A stretch of 64,000 nt of DNA from Blattamonas nauphoetae (taxonomy: Eukaryota > Preaxostyla > Oxymonadida), in NCBI GenBank assembly GCA_033064195.1, contig JARBJD010000113.1, positions 124,001 through 188,000 of the forward strand, given 5' to 3'. The notes beneath the pieces were generated by a model that was given only the letters and a program-made list of their open reading frames with translations, was not told where the DNA came from and made no database searches. Position numbers and translations under genes: made by a program. Below, piece by piece: positions 57,001-64,000 of the stretch (position 1 is its first letter; every line of letters begins with the position of its first letter).

Positions 57001-60000
57001 CCAAGCGAAGCAACCTTCTCACTGACATTGGAATCTGTCCACTCTGATGGGACAACACGTCATCAGAAAGTGGTCATTCTCGAAACAGATCAATCAAGAG
57101 AACTCACAGAGCATCAAGCTCAACTGTATCCGTTTGAGACGGAAGCAGAAAAGAAGAAGGGACAACTGAAATACGACACAAAATACAAAGTGGTGAGCTT
57201 CAAAAGTGGTGACACAACAATCCATTTTGAAGACAGCTCAACTCGAATCCAGACACCGATGGAACCTGCTCGAATTGTCCGTCTCGACAAGCGACAGCTC
57301 AACTCAGATCGAACATCGATGATTGTGTGGCTGAAAGGACGCGCACTCGTCACTCGAACAGGAAAGGTGAGTCTCTCGAATGAATCCTCAAATTGGGAAT
57401 CATCGTCGGATGTAGTATTAGTTAATAACACTCTATGCACAGCCGAGTTCGCAGTTGGAAAAGAAGAAACATCGTCATTGATGAAATATGGAAGTTCATA
57501 CACTCTAAAAGGAATCTGGACAGAATCAAGTGGATTTCATGTTGAAGATGGAATCACCGTCGTTGTTCCTCTTCCTCCAAAAATCAAACACATAGAATTC
57601 ATCTTCTCGAACACTCTGCACACAGGCTGTTTTGTGAAACTGACTGGAACAGATCTGATTGTTGGAGAATCGCTGAAGATAACTCTTAACGATTCGCTCT
57701 CCTTCATCGCCACTGTCACTTCACCAACCGAAGCCAAATCAGCAGAACTGCAAATTGGATGGCAAACGACCCTCCAACACGACACAACTTACGAAATTAC
57801 ATCAATTGAAGCGATGAACGAAGATGATGGAAAAACACTCTTCGATCCTTCCATCTCCAACACGACTGGGTCTCCTGTCCGTCCATTCGTCATTTATGTC
57901 GATTCCGGCTCGTCTTCTGACTCATCGTTGTTCTGTGGAGATTTCGACAGACCGTGCTCGTCGATTGAGGTTGGATGGAAGATTGTGGAAGGAATTGGGC
58001 TTTCGTCTGTGTCGATTTCGATTATTCACAACACGACACTGAAAGAACAAATCAAACTCTTGTCTCAACATGACGTTGTGATCGAATCGGGACCTTCAAC
58101 TAAACCCGAACTGTTTGTGTCTCCTTCTTCGTTGTCAGAAATGGAAGGAGAAGGAATGGTTGAAGTTTCTGGAGGTCGCCTGTGGATTCCTCAAGTTGAT
58201 GTGGTTGTATCAGACTCACCATCACTCATCTTCATTCGAATGATTGGAGGACAACTGACAATGGAGACATGTTCGCTCACTGGAATGTCATCATCTTCAG
58301 CGCCGAATGAGCTCGAAGCAAGGGCTGGTTTGTGTTTGTGGGAGAGTGGAATTCTGATGTTGGTGAACAGCAAAACCATCATCAAACAGACCGACCTCTC
58401 GCACCTCTCACAGGGAGCGATCAACATGAAGGGAGGCAACCTCACAATCCGCACGTCTTCGTTCGACTCAAACAGTCCTAACTTTTCTTCATCTCCATCT
58501 CTTCGCCACAACATCCACTGCTCGGAAGGAGGAGGGATTGAGGTTGGGAGTCTGAGTGGAGGAGATGGCTCGTCGGACACGCATCCTCATCTGTGGCTGT
58601 CATCGTCGGAGTGTTCATTAAGTGGGGAGGATGTGAACACGAATGCTCCGTTCTTCATCCCAACACTCTCTTCATCGTCGACCAGCAAGCTGAACAAGAC
58701 ATCACAAACATTCGATTTGCGAATGGAAGGGACAACACTGATTCCTTGTTCTCTCTTTTTGGAAGTGTTCGAAAAGCAAAAAGATGGAAAAGAAGGAAAA
58801 ACGATTCGGATTGGACTTTCTGAAGACTCAACAGACTCGTTCAACGAAACTCAGATCGAAATGAGTCTGCCTGTGTCGTCGATGGTGGGATTCGAGAAGC
58901 GTCTAGAATGGTGTGGACGTGTTGTTTATGGACTGGATGAAACAACAACATCATTTATAATTCAAAAGAATTCGGTGGATCGAGCAGCTCAAGCAGCGAG
59001 AGAGAACATGAAATGGTTGATTCCTCTCGTTGTCTCTCTCGTCTGCCTCCTCATCCTCATCGTCATTGTCGTGATCATCTGCTGGCGACGGAAGCAGAAA
59101 AATCAGAAAACAGGAAAAGGGATAAATGCAAAAGAATTGGATGAGGAAGAAGCGACTGGGATGGAAGTTGACCAGAAAATGGAAGAAACACTTCCAGATA
59201 AAAGTATTGACCATCTGATCTCTGTGAAACCGACCCAACCACCCAACCATACATCAGATCCAACATTGACATCAGCTCCGACTCAGCATCACTTTTTGGA
59301 AGTGTTGGGAGAGTCGGGACAAGTTGAAATGGTGGATTGGATGAAGGCAGACACGCTTTTCGAAGTTCTGCACCGTCCAGAAAAGAAGAAAGTGATTGAC
59401 AAGAAAGGATTGAGTCGTCAGATGACAAAAGGACTGATTCGAGTTCTGGGCGACTACAAAACGAGTGGAATCACAACGCGCTTCTCTCCTCACTGGGTTC
59501 TTCTGACAAACAACGTAGTGCAGCTTCGTTTAGCGACGATTTCTGAAGGACTAGAGGAAGGAGAACAAGGAACCCAGAATGAAACACAACAAGACAAGAA
59601 GAAAGTCAAACAAGAGGAATCTTTTTCGGGGAAGGCTCTCGGCTGTGAAGGGCGGGACAGTTGAGGGCCAGCGATGGCGAGCACCGGAATTGTGTCGGTC
59701 GAATGGAGAGAAGATTGATGTTGAGTCAGCGTTGGTATTCAGTTTGGGATTGGTTTTGTGGGAGGTGTGGACGGGAGAAGTACCTTGGAAAGAGATGGAC
59801 GAAGCGAATGCAGCCCGTCAGAACGAGGGAGGAGTGAAACCTAACATGAAACTGGTGTTGGATGTGGAAGTGCGAACTCTCGTTGATAAATGCCTCTCAT
59901 TCGACCCGAAAGAACGACCGGCCCTTCAAGATGTCTTGAGTGAGTTGGGTGGGGCAGAATCGGCACCATCTGAACAAGCAGCACTTATTGTCAAGCCAAG

Positions 60001-60025
60001 TGAACCCCTCGACATCCACTCTTGA
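54022..60025 (+). CDS. beta-helix receptor with Ig-like repeats, membrane helix and pseudokinase
   Basis: ATG 54022 starts a signal peptide ('MISLITLLHILYS'). Residues 30-530 form a Cys-rich beta-helix. About 540-1290 holds roughly seven beta-sandwich-like repeats of 90-105 residues, each closing with an 'F.TP..P.RI' type linker ('FTTPDAPIRIT', 'FSVPAEPARLT', 'IQTPMEPARIV'). About 1295-1660 is a second beta-helix opened by 'IYVDSGSSSDSSLFCGD'. 1665-1688 is the membrane helix ('LIPLVVSLVCLLILIVIVVI'). The frame stops at 59664. The kinase-like lobe ('QRWRAPEL', 'VFSLGLVLWEVWTGEVPW', 'CLSFDPKERPAL') is in the next frame up to 60025, so one frameshift or misassembly lies near 59.62-59.66 kb. No ATP loop, HRD or DFG: an inactive kinase domain. 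Confidence 0.75.
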
Positions 60026-60620
60026 ATCTTATCCTCGTTATCGTTGGTTCTCAACCAAACCTTCATTGTCTCATTCACTTCTGTGCAAAACCAGAACAAC
60101 ACGACATCCCCACACTATGAACGCCACACCACTCGACACTCTCGACTTCACAATTGACTCGAGAACTGTTTTGTGGTTCTTTGTTTGGATGATTGTGTTA
60201 GCTTCCTTCGTTTTTGGTCTATTTCTCATCTCACAGCCACCGTCACTGGATGGAGGGTGGTGTCTTCGTTGTGGTTCACCTTCATTCCTCTGTGTTGCTT
60301 TCTTCCATTCATTCTTCATCTTGATTTGCCTTTGCTGCTTCTTCTGTGCCTGTTCTCGTTCTTGGATCTGTTTGATATGACAACTGTCAATGAGGTGCTG
60401 CCCTCGCTCCATCTTTCACAAAACTTCACTTCTGGGGATTTGTCAGCTCATCGTGGTTTTGATCACCGTTTTGAACTCACATCACAACGTTCACGAGTCT
60501 GACAATCACTGGGCCTTTTTATTTCTTGTCGATTTTGTGAGAAAAGTCGCTACCAAAGAAGCTTGCGCTCAGAGAGGGAAATGTCTCAAAGTAAGGGCGA
60601 GATCCTTGTTCATTTCGATA
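60026..60620. other. intergenic, possible small membrane protein
   Basis: Mostly pyrimidine-rich. An 87-codon plus-strand frame from about 60118 to 60380 has a hydrophobic helix ('VLWFFVWMIVLASFVFGLF') and a Cys/Phe-rich end, but it has no paralogue in the window and may be chance. 60380-60620 should hold the promoter of the kinase gene. Confidence 0.3.
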
Positions 60621-63600
60621 ATGACGTCTAAACTCGACGATGTGACTCCTCCTGGATGTGTGTCCATTTCTTGGTGATTTTCGATCATTTTATTGTGATA
60701 CTAAATTCTTTTTGGTCTCAGACTCATATCCGATTCAGATCAGTTCCGGAGCGTTTGGGCAAGTTCTGAAAGTGACACATGAGCGGAGTGGGGTTGAATA
60801 TGCGGTGAAGGTGCTGCCGATGCTGAAAGAGGGGGACAAGGAGCGAGTGTCTCGTGAAGTTGAGATGTTGACACGATTTGCTCATCCTCGAATTGTTGGT
60901 CTTCATGAATCGATTGACATGGGGGGCCACCAAGCGATTGTGATGGAGCTTGGGAGTCGGAGTCTGAAAGATCTGATATTGGAATATGAGCAGAAACATG
61001 AATTGATTCCTCTTCCTGTTTGTCTCTTGTGGTTTTCTGATTGTTTGATATTTGATGGATTATTGTTTTCTCTGATTGTTTTATTGTTGCTGATATGTTT
61101 TCAGTTGACGGTGATGATTCTGGCGGACATTTGCGAGGGACTTTTGTGGATGCACACTCACTCATCGGGATCGACGGCCCATGGGGATCTGAAGCCGGAG
61201 AATGTTCTTCTCCGCCCAAACAATCGGGCATTTCTGTGTATGTTTGATTTGATTCCTGTCAACTGTTGTTTTTTTCGCGTCAGGTGATCTTGGAGGTTCA
61301 GCTCCACTGGATGAACAACTGACGTCGACGATTGGAGAACTGGGGACATTTGAGTACAACTCACCTGAGCGATTGATGGACAGCAAGGGGATGGCGACAC
61401 CAGCGAGTGATGTTTGGTCGCTTGGAGTTGTGGCGTATCGGATGGTGACAGGGAAATCGTTGTTCGACGGATTGCATCTCTTTCAGATGAGTGTGGCACT
61501 GCACACATTCGACGAAAGCAAAGTCCCAACGTCGATTGCTTCGTGTGTGAGAGGAGTTCTTCTGAAGATGTTGGAACCGGTCTGTTCTCCTCTTTCCTCA
61601 CCGATTCTCTTTCATTTATTTTTGGATTGAACTGATTCTTTGAGAATGTGGCGCTCCGAGCAACGACAGCAGCTCTTTTGAAAGGTGGAATTTTGGAGGG
61701 AATGCTTGGCCCCGAAACGGCTCTTTCGAAAATGAAAACGATTCAGGTTGCGACAGGAGTGTCAGAGCTGAGAGAATTGTCAAGTGATGCGGAAGTGAAA
61801 AAGAAAACGATGGAACTATCGATGGAAAAGCAAACACTGCTTGAGGATACGAAGAAACTGGAAAGTCAACTTCGATCCGTTCAGATGAGGCTGCAACGAA
61901 CTCGTGATCGAAATCTTGAATTGGAGAAGGAAGAGGAACTTGAACACCGCCAAAATGTGCTCAGCACTCTCACCTCACCCATCTCGTCCGATGCTGAAGA
62001 CTCTGTTCTCTCGACGAAACATGAACTGTCTGATCTCCATTTTTACCAAAATGAAAAAGGAGCTAGCGGTCAGCGGTCTGATTTTGAAGTTTCTGGAAAC
62101 ACGATCACTCGAAAAGGATCCGACAAGGCGGTAAAGTGGAGCACAACACTTCTGGAAGAACCGATCTCGGGAGGAGTGGTGTCAGTTGCCATCACCGTTC
62201 TGGCGATGCCAACGACGATTGGTTTGTGATGCTTTTTGTGACGTGTTCAGATTCCGAAGAAGGGCTGATGTTTGGACTCGTTGATGCTCTGTCGCGAACG
62301 AATGTCTCCGGCTTTCGTCTTGGCAACTTCCTTCCAAGTGTGCTCTCTTTTTGCATCACTTTTCTCGTCTCACCAGATTCCGTCGCGCTCGCTCCCAAGT
62401 TCGGGAGGCTCTCTGTTTGTCTTCCATCCACCCTCCAACAACAAATACAAATTTCTCAATGTGGTCGGATGCGTGAAGGAGACCGAGTGGTGTTGGAGGT
62501 GAATATGGACGCGAAACCTCGAACAGCTGTGTTCATCATCAACGGAAATGTGCCGTTCACGTTCGTGTCTGGTCTGCCTCCATCCATCCGATTTGGAGTG
62601 TGTCGTTCGTCATCGTCATTTTCGTTCTTTTCAGTTGTCGATGAAGAACGAGGGAGTTTCGGTTCGATATGATGGAATGAGTTTTCTGAAGCGAGCGACA
62701 CCACTTCGAAGAGTGAATGAGATCAGATGGTATCCCTCCGACCTGCAGGACAGTGAGGACACGTACATGAATGGCATGCGATCGAGTGTTCTGACAGTGG
62801 AGACACAGATGCCATCATTTTTCTTCGCAGATCCTTCGCACTTCAGAGTGGAAGGCAACAGAATCACTTCAACTTGTCAGGACACGAACGACAAGGATGG
62901 GAGGATCGAACGCCCATGGAGCTCCTTCTTCCTCCCTGAACCCTTTTCAGAAGGGGTAATGGCCCTCTCGTTCACTTATCTTTCTGACCATTGGGAGTCT
63001 TCAACTGCTTTCTTCGGACTGATTGATGCCAACGAAGCACTTCCCGAAATCGGAAACAACCTTGGAATGATCAAATGTGTGTGTCTTCTTTATCTCCTTA
63101 TCGCTTATTTGGCCTCATTATGATTCTATTTACGTTTTCTCATCATAATCTCATCCGTTGTCAGACTCGATTGCTCTCTCCTCGGATGGTTGCCTGTGTT
63201 TCTTGACTGGCGAGGAAAAAACAAAGATCCCTTTTTCATCTGGTTTTAATACCGGTGAGTCTCTCGTCGTTGAAATCAACATGGACTCGAATCCTCGCAC
63301 TGCACAGTTCTTCCTCCACAGAAAGCCGGCCACTTTTGTTATTGTTGATCTTCCTGAATCCGTTCGAGTTGGAGTGTGGCGTCCTTCCATTTCCGTCTTT
63401 CGTCTCTTGCATTCTTCTTGTTTCCTCTTATTCGTCCATATTCACTTTTGTTTCACATCCGTCTCAGTTCTCTTCAGCGGGCTCTGGAATGCAAGTTCGA
63501 TTTGATCGAATCACTCATCTGAACAGAGGAAGCCCAATCGCAGATCAGATGACAGTGTTTGAATGGCCAGTTGCCACACAACTCCAGGTGACTGAACAGA

Positions 63601-64000
63601 TGAAGGGTTCGGATGAAAATGATGAGGAAGTGACGACTGAAGCTGAAGAAAAGATGGAGAAAGACTCACAGGACGAAGACAAAATCGACGACAACGCAGG
63701 TGAAGATGAAGAGGGGAGCGAAAAGAGTGATGAAGACGACGATCAGCCATCTGAAGACAATCTGGACGAAGCCGAAGACGAAGAAGAATCAGATGGATCT
63801 TCTGATGAATCTGAAGAAGAGAGTAGTTCCTCCGAGAGTGACGAAATCAACAAGAATGATGGAGTTCATGTCGAAAAGAAGAAAAGATATCTCCCAGCGA
63901 TGAAGCTACCTGAACTTCTCTTCACACACAAATCACACTTCACCATCCGAAACAACGTGTTGACTCGGACAGAGAAAGGGATAGACAATCAAGGAAGAAC
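60621..64000 (+). CDS. protein kinase with tandem SPRY-like domains, 3' end beyond window
   Basis: Ten exons join in phase: 60621-60657, 60722-61017, 61105-61237, 61284-61579, 61645-62221, 62251-62337, 62377-62597, 62635-63076, 63165-63373 and 63468 onward. The kinase shows a Gly loop ('ISSGAFGQV', 19-27), Lys42, Glu58 or Glu60, 'HGDLKPEN' (137-144), 'CDLGG' (156-160) and 'SDVWSLGVVAYRM'. All catalytic residues are present, with HGD for HRD and DLG for DFG. A coiled coil follows. Then come two SPRY-like modules with 'FGLVDA...', 'EVNMDAKPRTAVFIINGN' and 'EINMDSNPRTAQFFLHRK', each closing 'PxSxRxG'. An acidic stretch and the start of a third module reach the window end. SPRY domains bind partner peptides. 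The kinase is likely active, its target unknown. Confidence 0.85.

Overview
The window is nuclear DNA of a protist with the standard stop codons and many very short GT-AG introns. The mix of genes points to an oxymonad (Preaxostyla), most likely Blattamonas nauphoetae or a close relative. It holds a large family of right-handed beta-helix surface proteins, some ending in a membrane helix and a degenerate kinase lobe. It also holds helical-repeat proteins of the type that opens with a 'PDSN...PFL' segment, SPRY-like domains behind kinases, and flagellar or tubulin genes. The species is inferred from remembered family resemblance, not from a database search.

Layout. 1-5.3 kb: a decayed beta-helix gene, a stub of an Aquarius-type RNA helicase, and an intact beta-helix membrane protein (minus strand). 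5.6-8.3 kb: two helical-repeat proteins starting divergently from one shared CATG, then eIF3j in six exons. 8.4-24.7 kb: the ordinary housekeeping and cytoskeletal block, with a six-exon tubulin tyrosine ligase-like (TTLL) enzyme, an EF-hand protein, a secreted calcineurin-like phosphoesterase, and two tandem beta-propeller plus coiled-coil paralogues. 25-60 kb: the accessory region, dominated by three giant beta-helix receptors of which two keep an N-terminal signal sequence, one or more ectodomains, one membrane helix and a kinase-like C-lobe. 60.6-64 kb: an active-looking protein kinase followed by tandem SPRY-like domains, running off the window.

The most striking part is 38.3-53.8 kb. 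A single minus-strand beta-helix receptor gene is split by four separate insertions bounded by inverted repeats: 461 bp, 380 bp, 3,381 bp and a 5.0-kb composite. For three of the four, removing the insert (with one target copy where one is visible) rejoins the reading frame exactly. The 3.4-kb insert has 94-bp terminal inverted repeats, a perfect 9-bp target duplication and intron-containing gene-like cargo, so it looks like a gene-carrying Mutator-like (Pack-MULE-like) element.

Other oddities: a neighbouring beta-helix gene carries a fold-back inversion plus a 63-nt flipped segment at 36 kb. A 7-kb beta-helix receptor at 25-32 kb stays in one frame with one in-frame stop of each kind. I found no convincing tRNA, rRNA or CRISPR features. 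Exon boundaries were worked out by eye from splice signals and phase and were not confirmed with transcripts.
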